This document shows, one piece after another, positions 55,035-64,000 of a stretch of 64,000 nt of DNA. Positions within the stretch are counted from its first letter, which is position 1. Each line of letters begins with the position of its first letter. Location: the NCBI GenBank assembly GCA_045612365.1, contig JAZKYY010000004.1:62001-126000 (forward strand). Direction: 5' to 3'. Position numbers and translations under genes: made by a program. The notes under the pieces are model-generated. The model was not told the origin of the DNA, made no database searches, and saw nothing but the letters and a program-made list of their open reading frames with translations. This stretch comes from RGIG9608 sp045612365 (lineage in GTDB: Bacteria; Bacteroidota; Bacteroidia; Bacteroidales; Paludibacteraceae).

Positions 55035-56747
55035 CTATTTAGTCCAGCTTTCTACCAAATCTTTGGTAGGATTAGTCAAGTTTAATTTATTTTTTTTGTT
55101 ATAGCCACACAAATCCTGGTGTAACTTATTTGGGTTTTGGCCGATTAGCTTCGCTACGGTGTCATAACCCAATTTTTGCAACGGTTCTATCCATTCAGTA
55201 GGAACTCCTATTTCAATAAATTTATCGTTGCTATCTTTCTTTTGTACTTTTTCTGGTTTCATTTGAGGGAAAAGCAATACCTCTTGAATGGTTGGTTGTC
55301 CAGTTAGTAAAATAGCCAAACGATCAATTCCAATTCCTATTCCAGAAGTAGGTGGCATTCCATATTGCAAAGCTCTCAAGAAGTCTTGATCGATAAACAT
55401 CGCTTCATCATCACCTTTTTCACTCAAGCGAAGTTGATCTTGAAAACGCGCCTCTTGATCAATTGGGTCGTTCAACTCAGAGTAAGCATTTGCGAGTTCT
55501 TTTCCGTTCACCATTAATTCAAAACGTTCAGTCAAACCTTCTTTGCTACGATGCATTTTGGTAAGTGGCGACATTTCTACTGGGTAATCAATAATAAACG
55601 TAGGCTGAATAAATTCTCCTTCGCAGAACTCACCAAAAATTTCGTCGATGAGTTTTCCTTTTCCCATCGTTTCATCAATTTCCATTTTTAGTTCTTTGCA
55701 AATTTCACGAATTTCTTCTTCTGATTTCCCATTCAAATCGTATCCCGTTTTTTCTTTGATAGCATCTAAAATAGGTAAACGACGATAAGGTGCCTTAAAA
55801 CTGATAGTTTTTCCGTCAACAACACTTTCTGCACAACCATTTACAGCAATACAAATTCTTTCCAAAAGTTGTTCTGTAAAACTCATCATCCAGTTGTAAT
55901 CTTTGTACTGAACATAAAGCTCCATACATGTAAACTCAGGATTATGACTCTTGTCCATTCCTTCGTTACGGAAATTTTTGCCAATCTCGTAAACTCCTTC
56001 AAATCCACCGACAATCAAACGTTTGAGATAAAGTTCTGTTGCAATTCTCAAATAAAGGTCAATATCTAAAGAGTTGTGATGGGTAATGAATGGTCTTGCT
56101 GATGCACCTCCTGGAATTGATTGTAAGATAGGAGTTTCTACTTCGGTATAACCTGCCTCATCCAATGCATCACGCATTGTTTTAAGTATTTTTGCACGTT
56201 TTAGAAATGTGTCTTTTACTCCATCATTCACAATCAAATCGACATAACGTTGACGATAACGCAATTCGGGATCGTCAAACTTGTCATAGGCTACTCCATC
56301 CTTGTACTTCACAATTGGCAATGGTTTTAGTGATTTGCTCAATACTGTAAGTTCTTGACAATGAACACTAATTTCGCCCATTTGTGTACGAAAAACAAAA
56401 CCCTTTATTCCAATAAAATCACCTATGTCGAGTAATTTTTTGAAAACGGTGTTGTACATTTCTGGTTGAGATTCCGTATTTATATCATCTCGTGAAATAT
56501 ATACTTGGATGCGTCCTTTTGAGTCTTGTAATTCAATAAAAGAAGCTTTTCCCATTATTCGTCGGCTCATGATTCGACCAGCAATGCAAACTTGTCTTTT
56601 TTCTTCATCCTTGAATTTCGACTTTATATCAATGGAGAATGCGTTGGTTGGATATTCGGCTGCAGGATATGGATCTATTCCCATAGCTCTTAATGTGTCA
56701 AGACTTTGACGACGAAATTGTTCTTGTTCAGATAAATTTAAACTCAT
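55035..56747 (-). CDS. lysS: Lysyl-tRNA synthetase (class II)
   Basis: LysS charges tRNA-Lys. The 570-residue protein has the N-terminal OB fold (VCIAGRIMSRRIMGKASFIELQD) and the class II catalytic core with motif 1 (VETPILQSIPGGASARPF), motif 2 (FRNEGMDKSHNPEFTCMELY) and motif 3 (GMPPTSGIGIGIDRLAILLTG). The C-terminal 70 residues, after the class II core, are an extra extension. The ATG at 56747 starts the canonical MSLNLSEQE; 29 upstream in-frame residues are not homologous. A TACCTTTG box lies 25-32 bases upstream of it. Confidence 0.95.
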   Translation of the reverse strand: MSLNLSEQEQFRRQSLDTLRAMGIDPYPAAEYPTNAFSIDIKSKFKDEEKRQVCIAGRIMSRRIMGKASFIELQDSKGRIQVYISRDDINTESQPEMYNTVFKKLLDIGDFIGIKGFVFRTQMGEISVHCQELTVLSKSLKPLPIVKYKDGVAYDKFDDPELRYRQRYVDLIVNDGVKDTFLKRAKILKTMRDALDEAGYTEVETPILQSIPGGASARPFITHHNSLDIDLYLRIATELYLKRLIVGGFEGVYEIGKNFRNEGMDKSHNPEFTCMELYVQYKDYNWMMSFTEQLLERICIAVNGCAESVVDGKTISFKAPYRRLPILDAIKEKTGYDLNGKSEEEIREICKELKMEIDETMGKGKLIDEIFGEFCEGEFIQPTFIIDYPVEMSPLTKMHRSKEGLTERFELMVNGKELANAYSELNDPIDQEARFQDQLRLSEKGDDEAMFIDQDFLRALQYGMPPTSGIGIGIDRLAILLTGQPTIQEVLLFPQMKPEKVQKKDSNDKFIEIGVPTEWIEPLQKLGYDTVAKLIGQNPNKLHQDLCGYNKKNKLNLTNPTKDLVESWTK

Positions 56748-56885
56748 AATTTTTACAAAAATTAATCCTTGCAAAGGTAATGAAAAAGTTATGAAGGAAA
56801 TAGTAATGCAAATAGAAATAATGGGAATAACCAAAAACTTAAGATTGAAAAAACTTAATCTGCTTTTTTTAAGAAATGTTTTTCT

Positions 56886-56893
56886 TACTTTTG
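56886..56893 (+). promoter_or_regulatory. -7 box TACTTTTG of hpt-adk
   Basis: TACTTTTG lies 27 bases before the hpt start. Confidence 0.4.
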
Positions 56894-56920
56894 TGACTTT
56901 GTTTAGTAAACAAGTTGTTC

Positions 56921-57460
56921 ATGGCAGTCATACAAGTGAAAGATAAAATGTTTGGTCTCTCTATTTCGTCCAAAAAAATACAGGAGGCGGTGAAAGATGT
57001 TGCAGACCAAATCAACAATGAATTAAAAGGGGAAAATCCTATTTTTCTAGGCGTATTGAATGGTTGTTTTATGTTTATGAGCGATTTAATGAAACAAATT
57101 AACATTCCGTGCGAAGTTTCTTTTATCAAATTTTCTTCCTATTCGGGAACGGAAACAACTGGAGTTGTAAAAGAACTTATTGGCTTAAACGAAAATATTG
57201 AAGGAAGAAGCGTGGTGGTTGTTGAAGATATTGTTGATACAGGCATTACGATGAAAAATCTAGTAGAAACATTAAAAAAGAAAAATCCAAAACAAATAAA
57301 AGTAGCAACCTTTTTGCAAAAACCGGATGCGTTGAAATGCGATGTAATGTTGGATTATGTGGCTATGAAGATTCCAAATGAATTTATTGTTGGCTACGGT
57401 TTGGATTATGATGGTTTTGGAAGAAATTTGAACGAAATTTACACTATAATAAAGGAATAG
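56921..57460 (+). CDS. hpt: Hypoxanthine phosphoribosyltransferase
   Basis: Hpt salvages hypoxanthine (and often guanine) to nucleotides using PRPP. The 179-residue protein shows the flexible FIKFSSYSGTETTG loop, the PRPP motif VVVVEDIVDTGITMKNL and KIPNEFIVGYGLDYDGFGRNL. The ATG at 56921 gives the canonical length. It lies two bases before adk, an hpt-adk order common in Bacteroidales. Confidence 0.94.
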   Translation: MAVIQVKDKMFGLSISSKKIQEAVKDVADQINNELKGENPIFLGVLNGCFMFMSDLMKQINIPCEVSFIKFSSYSGTETTGVVKELIGLNENIEGRSVVVVEDIVDTGITMKNLVETLKKKNPKQIKVATFLQKPDALKCDVMLDYVAMKIPNEFIVGYGLDYDGFGRNLNEIYTIIKE

Positions 57461-57462
57461 AA

Positions 57463-58032
57463 ATGTTGAACATTGTAATTTTTGGTGGTCCGGGCTCAGG
57501 CAAAGGAACGCAGAGTGAGAAAATTATTAAGAAATATGGTTTGGATCATATTTCAACTGGTGATGTGTTGCGTGCTGAAATTAAAAACGAAACAGAATTA
57601 GGGAAAATTGCAGATAGTTATATTTCAAAAGGTCAATTGGTTCCAGATGAGCTTATTATTGATATTTTGGCTTCTGTTTTTGATAAAAAGGAAAACTCAA
57701 AAGGTGTAATTTTTGATGGTTTCCCACGAACAATTCCGCAGGCGGAGGCTTTGAAAAAAATGTTGTCGGAGAGAGGAACAGCTATAAGCGCGGTTGTTGC
57801 CTTGGAGGTTGAGGACGATGAGTTGGTTGCTCGATTATTGAATAGAGGTAAAATTTCTGGTCGCTCAGATGATAATCAAGAAACAATTCAAAAACGTTTG
57901 AATGTTTACCATTCACAAACTGCGCCATTGATTGATTTTTACAAAAAAGAAAACCTCTATAATGGTATCTATGGAATGGGCTCAATAGAAGAAATTTTTG
58001 GACGTATCGAGAGTGTAATTGATAAAATTTGA
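57463..58032 (+). CDS. adk: Adenylate kinase
   Basis: Adk interconverts ATP + AMP and 2 ADP. The 189-residue short form has the P-loop FGGPGSGKGTQS, the AMP-binding ISTGDVLRAEI, FDGFPRTIPQAEAL and the ATP-lid region ARLLNRGKISGRSDDN without a zinc lid. It closes the hpt-adk pair and is followed by a strong terminator. Confidence 0.96.
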   Translation: MLNIVIFGGPGSGKGTQSEKIIKKYGLDHISTGDVLRAEIKNETELGKIADSYISKGQLVPDELIIDILASVFDKKENSKGVIFDGFPRTIPQAEALKKMLSERGTAISAVVALEVEDDELVARLLNRGKISGRSDDNQETIQKRLNVYHSQTAPLIDFYKKENLYNGIYGMGSIEEIFGRIESVIDKI

Positions 58033-58049
58033 TATACTATTTTTTATAA

Positions 58050-58087
58050 AAAAGAAAGGGAGCAAAACAAAAGCTCCCTTTTTTTAT
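58050..58087. terminator. Bidirectional terminator between adk and pepD
   Basis: AAGGGAGC pairs with GCTCCCTT around an A-rich loop, with A and T runs on the two sides, so it can serve both convergent genes. Confidence 0.85.
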
Positions 58088-58095
58088 TTTGTTTT

Positions 58096-59538
58096 TCAAA
58101 CTTCTTTCAGTAATGAAGTTAGTAAAGTCCAAAAGCGTTGAGTTGATTCAATGTGCAAACGTTCATCTGGAGAATGAACTCCCTGCATTGTTGGACCAAA
58201 CGAAACCATATCTAAATGAGGATATTTTTCCAAAAATAATCCGCATTCTAGTCCAGCATGAATAGCTCGAATTTTAGGTTCTTTTCTAAAAAGATTTTTA
58301 TACACTTTTGCTGCAGTTTTTACTATCTCGGATGATGGATTTGGCTTCCATCCGGGATAAGTAGAATTGTGGCTAACCTTTGCGCCTCCTAGTAAAAAAA
58401 CAGATTTTACTGAATTGGCAATATCCAATTTTGCAGACTCCACCGAACTACGTTGACTAGTTGCAATTTCAATCATACTATTTTCCATTCTGATAGATGC
58501 CAGATTTGTGGAAGTTTCAACTAGTTGAGGCATAGTATCGCTCATTCTGATAACTCCGTGAGGACAGGCCATAAGCATATTTAGCAACTTTGTAGATGTT
58601 TCTTTATCAATAAATTCATTTTGAACGGATTCCGATTCTAATGTTATTTCTAAATCTGGTTCTGTATGCTTTAATTCTGTTTCTATATCGTAGATAAAAA
58701 GGTTCAAATCTATTCTCAAAGGTTCACGATATGAGAACGGTACTGCAGCAGTAACCGAAGCCTCTCTGGCAATAGCATTACGTAGATTTCCACCATTGAT
58801 TTTTACGATACGTAAGTCAGTTTTTTGATTTGTATTCCACAAAAAACGAGCTAAAATTTTGTTTGCATTTCCCCGTCCTTTGTTAATGTCATCTCCCGAA
58901 TGTCCACCTTTTAATCCTTTGATATTTATGTTAAAGAAAAACATTTTTTCATCGGCTTTCTCATTTTGACAAATGATTTTTGCAGTAGTATCTATTCCTC
59001 CAGCACAGCCGATAAAAAATTCTCCATCTTCTTCCGAATCAAGATTTATCAGAATTTTTCCAGTCAAAAAATCTTCTTCCAAATTGAATGCGCCAGTTAA
59101 ACCTGTTTCTTCATCGTATGTAAATAGGCATTCTATATTTCCGTGCTGAAGATTATCAGATGCTAGTATGGCTAACATTGCTGCCATACCTATTCCGTTG
59201 TCGGCACCTAAAGTTGTTCCTTTTGCTTTAATCCACTCTCCGTCAATGTATGGAGTTATTGCATCTTTCTCAAAGTCATGAACAATGTTGCTGTTTTTTT
59301 CGCAAACCATATCAATGTGAGATTGTAGTATTACGGTAGGAAGATGTTCGTAACCCTTTGTTGCTGTTTTGCGAATTAAAACATTCCCCGTTTTGTCAAC
59401 TATGGTTTCTAGTTTATTTTTTGTTCCGAAATCAACCAAGAAGGCACGAATTTTTCCCTCTTTTTTTGATGGTCGAGGAATTTTACAAATCTCATTGAAA
59501 TAGTAAAAAAGTTCTTTTGGCTCAAGAGTTGTAATCAT
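58096..59538 (-). CDS. pepD: Aminoacyl-histidine dipeptidase (M20 family)
   Basis: PepD hydrolyses dipeptides such as carnosine-like Xaa-His. The 480-residue cytoplasmic metallopeptidase shows the metal-site motifs LQSHIDMVCEKN, LGADNGIGMAAM, FTYDEETGLTGA and the dimerisation insert with KGLKGGHSGDDINKGRGNAN, then IHAGLECGLF and the final HSPDERLHIEST. It converges on adk. Confidence 0.94.
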   Translation of the reverse strand: MITTLEPKELFYYFNEICKIPRPSKKEGKIRAFLVDFGTKNKLETIVDKTGNVLIRKTATKGYEHLPTVILQSHIDMVCEKNSNIVHDFEKDAITPYIDGEWIKAKGTTLGADNGIGMAAMLAILASDNLQHGNIECLFTYDEETGLTGAFNLEEDFLTGKILINLDSEEDGEFFIGCAGGIDTTAKIICQNEKADEKMFFFNINIKGLKGGHSGDDINKGRGNANKILARFLWNTNQKTDLRIVKINGGNLRNAIAREASVTAAVPFSYREPLRIDLNLFIYDIETELKHTEPDLEITLESESVQNEFIDKETSTKLLNMLMACPHGVIRMSDTMPQLVETSTNLASIRMENSMIEIATSQRSSVESAKLDIANSVKSVFLLGGAKVSHNSTYPGWKPNPSSEIVKTAAKVYKNLFRKEPKIRAIHAGLECGLFLEKYPHLDMVSFGPTMQGVHSPDERLHIESTQRFWTLLTSLLKEV

Positions 59539-59554
59539 AGATTTTATTTTTACA

Positions 59555-59586
59555 TAAAAAAAGTTCGCATGAAATACGAACTTCTT
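59555..59586 (-). terminator. Terminator of trxA
   Basis: On the minus strand AAGTTCG pairs with CGAACTT around a short loop and runs into seven T. Confidence 0.8.
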
Positions 59587-59606
59587 CTATTCTAAATTTA
59601 AATTTC

Positions 59607-59921
59607 TTATAGCATTGCATCAATTTTTGCCTTTAAATCGGCTTTTGTTGTTGCACCAACTTTTTTGTCAACAATTTCTCCATTTTTGATAAACAAAATA
59701 GTAGGAATATTGCGAATGCCATACTTTTCTACAGCATCGTTGTTGTCATCTACGTTCACTTTTCCGATAAAAACTTTATCGCTATATTCTACAGCCAACT
59801 CGTCAACAATTGGAGCAATCATCCTACATGGTCCACACCATTCTGCCCAAAAATCCATTACTACAAGTTGATTATTATCAAGAACTTCTTGAAGGTTTGC
59901 ATCTGTAATTTGATTTGCCAT
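59607..59921 (-). CDS. trxA: Thioredoxin
   Basis: TrxA reduces protein disulfides in the cytoplasm. The 104-residue protein has the active site FWAEWCGPCRM with both catalytic cysteines, the cis-proline loop RNIPTILFIKNGE and KVGATTK. The ATG at 59921 gives the canonical length; nine residues upstream are not part of the fold. It is a single gene with its own terminator. Confidence 0.97.
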   Translation of the reverse strand: MANQITDANLQEVLDNNQLVVMDFWAEWCGPCRMIAPIVDELAVEYSDKVFIGKVNVDDNNDAVEKYGIRNIPTILFIKNGEIVDKKVGATTKADLKAKIDAML

Positions 59922-60011
59922 ATTTCTTTTTTTTATTTTTATAAACAACTTCGCAAATGTAAGAAAATAATATTAAAGACAGAATGCATGAAAAAGCAAA
60001 AATCTTTTTCT

Positions 60012-60854
60012 TTATTTCACCATGTCTTTTAGGAAGGCGATTTCTTCTGCCCAAATCTCTTCGTTTGGAGTTTCCAAAATAAGAGGGATATTATCAAAAC
60101 GAGAATCTTTCATTATCATTTCAAATAGTTTGTTGCCTAAAAATCCTTTACCTAAACTATCGTGTCGATCTACTCGAGATGCTAAGTCTTTTTTTGCATC
60201 ATTAAGGTGCATTCCTTTAAGGTAGTTAAAACCTATTATTTCGTCAAATTCGGCAAAAGTTTGTTCAAAGCTTTCTTTGGTTCTAATGTCGTAACCAGCT
60301 GCGAAAGCATGGCAAGTGTCTATACACACTCCCACTCGACTTTTGTCTTCCACTCTATCAATGATGTACTTTATTTGATAAAAACTTCGTCCCAAGTTAG
60401 AACCTTGTCCTGCAGTATTTTCTATCACAGCAACAACTCCTTCTGTTTTATCCAAAGCAATGTTTATTGATTCTGCAATTCTTTGCAAACATTCTTCTTC
60501 TGAAATCTTATTCAAATGGCTACCTGGATGAAAATTTAATCGATCAAGTCCCAATTGCTGACAACGATACATTTCATCAATAAAAGCAGTTCTGGACTTT
60601 TCGAGTGCTTCTTTTTCTGGGCTTCCCAAGTTAATGAGATAACTATCGTGAGGAAGTATCTGCTGTGCAGTATAACCAAACTCTTCGCAACGTTGACGAA
60701 AAAGATTTATAGACTTTTCGCTCAATGGAGCCGAAACCCATTGACGCTGATTTTTAGTAAACAAGGCAAATGCTGTTGCTCCTATTTTTTTTGCATTGAT
60801 TGGAGCATTCTCCACTCCTCCCGATGCACTAACATGTGCTCCTATGTATTTCAT
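60012..60854 (-). CDS. nfo: Endonuclease IV (AP endonuclease)
   Basis: Nfo cuts DNA at abasic sites using three zinc ions. The 280-residue TIM-barrel enzyme has [74 protein letters not shown] and PLILETPNE, covering the metal-binding histidines and acidic residues. Its first codons overlap the end of ispF by four bases. Confidence 0.97.
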   Translation of the reverse strand: MKYIGAHVSASGGVENAPINAKKIGATAFALFTKNQRQWVSAPLSEKSINLFRQRCEEFGYTAQQILPHDSYLINLGSPEKEALEKSRTAFIDEMYRCQQLGLDRLNFHPGSHLNKISEEECLQRIAESINIALDKTEGVVAVIENTAGQGSNLGRSFYQIKYIIDRVEDKSRVGVCIDTCHAFAAGYDIRTKESFEQTFAEFDEIIGFNYLKGMHLNDAKKDLASRVDRHDSLGKGFLGNKLFEMIMKDSRFDNIPLILETPNEEIWAEEIAFLKDMVK

Positions 60855-61330
60855 GCTTTTTCAATTAAACAAACTGCGTAGGCCGCTATACCTTTTTCTT
60901 GTCCTACAAAGCCAAGTTTTTCTGTGGTTGTAGCTTTTATAGTGATGTCAGAAATGTCTATTTTTAAGATGTTCGCCAATGTTTGTTGCATTAGATTAAT
61001 GTAATTTTTTAACTTTGGTCGTTCTGCGCATATAGTACAATCTACATTCCCAATAGAAAATCCATTTTTCGTTAATAATTCACGTGTTTTTGCCAAAAGA
61101 ATTTTACTATCAATGTTTTTGTACTGAGAATCATTATCGGGAAAATGGTAACCAATATCGCGTAAGTTGGCAGCTCCAAGAAGTGAATCGCAGATAGCGT
61201 GTATTAGCACGTCAGCATCCGAATGACCAAGTAAGCCATGAGTATGAGGAACTTGAATTCCTCCAAGAAATAAAGGACGTTGCTCAACCAACTGATGGAC
61301 ATCGTAACCGAAACCAACTTTAATTTTCAT
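60851..61330 (-). CDS. ispF: 2-C-methyl-D-erythritol 2,4-cyclodiphosphate synthase
   Basis: IspF forms the cyclic diphosphate of the MEP isoprenoid pathway. The 159-residue protein carries [10 protein letters not shown] with the zinc ligands, [29 protein letters not shown] and [21 protein letters not shown]. The order porU-porV-ispF-nfo matches that known from Porphyromonas gingivalis for the first three. The ATG at 61330 is preferred over a GTG one codon before. Confidence 0.97.
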   Translation of the reverse strand: MKIKVGFGYDVHQLVEQRPLFLGGIQVPHTHGLLGHSDADVLIHAICDSLLGAANLRDIGYHFPDNDSQYKNIDSKILLAKTRELLTKNGFSIGNVDCTICAERPKLKNYINLMQQTLANILKIDISDITIKATTTEKLGFVGQEKGIAAYAVCLIEKA

Positions 61331-61338
61331 CACCGTTA

Positions 61339-62574
61339 TTATTTTTTTCTTCTTTCGGCCATATCAACCAAATCTCTCAATCCATCTACATCAAATGATA
61401 GACCAAAGCGAAGAGTTTGATCAAGTGGACTTGTTTGTGCTAAAGCTAAAACGTAGCCAACATCGAGCTGAAATGCAGTAAACTTAAATCCTGCACCAAA
61501 AGTGAAATATTTTCTATTACCTTTCCATTTGCTTTCGTTAGAGTAACCTGTACGAACAAAAAATTGGTTATTATATGAATATTCTAACCCAGCCGACCAA
61601 TTGATTTCTCGCAACTCTTCCATGAATCCATCCTTTGCAGTTGTGTTTTTAGGATTGTCATAAGCATCTGCAAATGAGTAGAAAATTCCTGCAACAGATG
61701 ATCGATTGTATTTCTTTTTTGCTGTTTCATAAGCATCATTGTCTAAAATACCCGTTGTATCTACATAATTGGACATTTGAGGATAGGCAGGAACAAGTAG
61801 TTTGTTAATGTCAAAACTCATTGACAATTTGTTGTATGCATCGAAAGGAACCGTATAAGCAATACCTAAACGCATATTTGCAGGAAGGAAAATACCAGGA
61901 GTTTCTCCTTTGTCATATGATATTTTTGTAGAAATATTTGAGATATTCAAACCAACACCAAGAAGAGACTCTCCCGTTGGAATCATTAGAGGAATATGTG
62001 CATACATAGCAATATCAGCACCAAAGGCATGTCCAGGATAATAATTTTCATCTTTTGCACTCAAATTAGAATAAATATAACGCATTGCCACTGCCATCGA
62101 AAAATGTTTTGATAATTGACGAGAGTAGGCAACATCTATAGAAAATTCGTTAGGTTTACCCGTTCCCATTGGGTTTCCTTCATTGTCAGTAAGGCTAATT
62201 TCTCCCAAAGAAAAATAACGCAAAGACATACTCACAGCTTGTGGCCCTAAAAACTTATAATAACCTGATAGATAGACTAAATCAATGTCTTTCACTATTT
62301 TACGTAACCAAGGAGTATAAGAAAGCGATGCTCCCGCCACACTTTCTGCAAAGGCATATTTTGCTGGATTCCAATGTTGAGAATTGATGTCTGGTGAAGT
62401 TGCAACACCTACATCTCCCATACCACCAGCACGGGCATCTGGTGAGATGAGAAGAGAAGGAACTCCCGTGGACAATGGATTGTAATGATTTTTTACATCA
62501 TTCGATGTTTGTGCAAAAGATAATGCCGTAAAAACTAATAATAAGCTTATTATTCCTAATTTCTTTAGAGTCAT
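61339..62574 (-). CDS. porV: Type IX secretion system outer-membrane protein PorV
   Basis: PorV is an outer-membrane beta-barrel that passes cargo from the T9SS translocon to the PorU sortase. The 411-residue protein has a signal peptide (cleaved after SFAQ), the family start GVPSLLISPDARAGGMGDVGVATSPDINSQHWNPAK (segments GGMGDVGVAT and QHWNPAKYAF), and barrel strands to a C-terminal LRFGLSFDVDGLRDL. The ATG at 62574 fits the signal peptide; another ATG at 62604 adds ten charged residues. It lies 57 bases after porU and eight before ispF. Confidence 0.93.
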   Translation of the reverse strand: MTLKKLGIISLLLVFTALSFAQTSNDVKNHYNPLSTGVPSLLISPDARAGGMGDVGVATSPDINSQHWNPAKYAFAESVAGASLSYTPWLRKIVKDIDLVYLSGYYKFLGPQAVSMSLRYFSLGEISLTDNEGNPMGTGKPNEFSIDVAYSRQLSKHFSMAVAMRYIYSNLSAKDENYYPGHAFGADIAMYAHIPLMIPTGESLLGVGLNISNISTKISYDKGETPGIFLPANMRLGIAYTVPFDAYNKLSMSFDINKLLVPAYPQMSNYVDTTGILDNDAYETAKKKYNRSSVAGIFYSFADAYDNPKNTTAKDGFMEELREINWSAGLEYSYNNQFFVRTGYSNESKWKGNRKYFTFGAGFKFTAFQLDVGYVLALAQTSPLDQTLRFGLSFDVDGLRDLVDMAERRKK

Positions 62575-62630
62575 ACATTTAATTTCTTTCTTTTTAATTT
62601 TCATCTTTATAAAACGTATATTTTTTATAA

Positions 62631-64000
62631 TTATTGTGCTTTTACTATAATTTTTGCTGTATGATAAACAGGTTCGCTTCCTTCTATCGTAACAGCCATT
62701 CGTAGCATGTAGATTCCGGCACCAACACGTTTTCCATTTTCATCTTTTAAGTTCCAAATAATTGGTTCAGAACGTTGCCCAGAAGAATATGAATCTTTTG
62801 TTGATGACCATATTTTCATTCCTCTAAAATCATAAACCGTTGCTTCACAACTAAGTATCTCTTCTGGTCTATCGTGCTCGTATACAAAATAAACAATATC
62901 CGAAGTTGGATTCGGATAACATTTTATACTATAAAGTATCGGAGTAAGTCCCTCTTCTACCTCAAAAAGCACATCTATGGTACTCGAATTATTCTGCAAA
63001 TCCCACACCCGAAAAAATAGAGAGTGTCTCCCATTTGGAAGATCTGAGAGTTTGTAGCTAATGTTTCCTTTTTTGTAATTTCCAAATTCTGATTCATAGT
63101 AATCATTTAACACTATTTCTTGTTTTGAGTCTCCATCGATGCGCATTAAAATATCGTGTCCTATTCCACTTCCTACAACGTTTATTCCACTTTCGTCTTC
63201 TATAGTTACATGCATCAATGGACTTGCATTTACTTTGTCGCCAGAACGGAAAAGTGGTGTATTGAGATACAAATCTATTTCAGGTCCATAGTTTTCTGGA
63301 ATATAATTTTGCGATTCGCCGCCTACAACAAAATTGTCGTAATGTCCAATTGCCTCCTCTTCGGTTTCCTCATTTTGAGCATAATAAAGAATACGTCCGT
63401 TTCCGTAACTATATCTTATATCCCTTGGTACGCGAAAAACCATCTCAAAAACACCGTTTTCAACTTTTGTTTTTCCAATATAAATTTGATTGGGGTAATC
63501 AGAGTAAACAAAAGGTTCGCCTGTTTGACCAAGTGTTTTTATCATGTTTGATTTGTCGAAAATTATGACATGGACATATCCATTAAAATCAGCGGACAAA
63601 TTTCCTTCTTGGTTCACAATTTTTCCTCCAAGAGCAACTTCTTGAAGAGCTCCTATTGTGTCATTACCTGTTACTGAATTCCCATTAATAGTAGTGGTTT
63701 CAACTTTATAATCGTTGATTGAATGCAACTTTAAAGCTGGATCTCCAAAAAGGAAAAAAGCACGTTTGTTAACTTGTCCTGTAAGTTCATTTTTAGCTTT
63801 CATTATCATTTCTCCTACCGACAAGTTTTTGTTTGCAAGTTGATTAATAAATGCTACATTTAATTTGTGATTTTGCGAAGCATAAACTGTTCTTGATGCC
63901 GAGAAAACCATTGCAGCTCCTCCGTTGGGGTTGGTGAGTAGCATTTCGCCTCCAGTTTGAGCCGAACCATCAAATCTTGAAAAATTACACGTTAGTGTTA
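62631..64000 (-). CDS. porU: Type IX secretion sortase PorU, N-terminally truncated by window edge
   Basis: PorU is the C25-family peptidase that removes C-terminal signals from T9SS cargo and attaches it to lipopolysaccharide. The visible 456 or so residues start inside the peptidase: CNFSRFDGSAQTGGEML then LTNPNGGAAMVFSASRTVYAS, a gingipain-like signature. Immunoglobulin-like beta domains follow, and the end carries a T9SS C-terminal domain with the YPNPTSDIVYFVY motif and the closing GAGIYMLRMAV strand. The frame stays open to base 64000, so the catalytic His/Cys part lies outside. porV follows directly. Confidence 0.92.
   Translation of the reverse strand, partial: TLTCNFSRFDGSAQTGGEMLLTNPNGGAAMVFSASRTVYASQNHKLNVAFINQLANKNLSVGEMIMKAKNELTGQVNKRAFFLFGDPALKLHSINDYKVETTTINGNSVTGNDTIGALQEVALGGKIVNQEGNLSADFNGYVHVIIFDKSNMIKTLGQTGEPFVYSDYPNQIYIGKTKVENGVFEMVFRVPRDIRYSYGNGRILYYAQNEETEEEAIGHYDNFVVGGESQNYIPENYGPEIDLYLNTPLFRSGDKVNASPLMHVTIEDESGINVVGSGIGHDILMRIDGDSKQEIVLNDYYESEFGNYKKGNISYKLSDLPNGRHSLFFRVWDLQNNSSTIDVLFEVEEGLTPILYSIKCYPNPTSDIVYFVYEHDRPEEILSCEATVYDFRGMKIWSSTKDSYSSGQRSEPIIWNLKDENGKRVGAGIYMLRMAVTIEGSEPVYHTAKIIVKAQ

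Overview
The window comes from an AT-rich member of the Bacteroidota, most likely order Bacteroidales. The evidence is PorU and PorV of the type IX secretion system, a pdxJ-exbB-exbD-tonB operon, FloA, a carboxynorspermidine-type dehydrogenase, few Shine-Dalgarno sequences, and promoters of the Bacteroidetes type (TTTG or TTG, about 19-21 nt, TAnnTTTG). The glycosidases and fucose genes suggest a host-glycan forager in the gut or mouth, but that is inference. No tRNA, rRNA, prophage or insertion sequence was seen.

Layout. 1-5117: the end of kdsA, a candidate structured RNA, two small exported proteins, cls-ribD, and an orphan possibly nuclease-like gene. 5154-13403: a lipoprotein beta-hexosaminidase and alpha-L-fucosidase with matching C-terminal modules, a DJ-1 protein, pdxJ-exbB-exbD-tonB and a Spy-like protein. 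13475-19341: parC, then divergent fucI-fucO. 19406-24986: a complete type II-C CRISPR-Cas locus, with a 7-repeat array, cas2, cas1, cas9 and a tracrRNA gene. 24992-31686: DUF4294 protein, LEA14-like lipoprotein, dksA-like, lspA, DUF4296 lipoprotein, menA-like, slyD, aroC and a lipid kinase. 31745-41030: dnaX, polA, a glycosyltransferase, recJ, a CPBP protease and trpS. 41053-50820: carboxynorspermidine dehydrogenase, a lipoprotein, ilvD, an ArnT-like transferase, PAP2, NfeD, floA and comEC. 50864-53975: a SUMF1-like lipoprotein, a VWA/beta-barrel protein, a small HTH protein and a candidate 6S-like RNA. 54029-64000: gpsA, lysS, hpt-adk, pepD, trxA, nfo, ispF, porV and the 3' part of porU.

The CRISPR locus is the most interesting part. 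The repeat and the tracrRNA gene each carry a match to the Bacteroidetes promoter, placed so that predicted starts fall at the end of the repeat (just before each spacer) and at the start of the anti-repeat. The fucO terminator ends six bases before the first repeat, so there is no room for a leader promoter on that side. This predicts that every spacer is transcribed from the repeat before it, as known for Neisseria type II-C loci but using a different promoter class. The second highlight is a rod-shaped RNA with an asymmetric central bubble and its own terminator between gpsA and the HTH gene, resembling 6S RNA in architecture.
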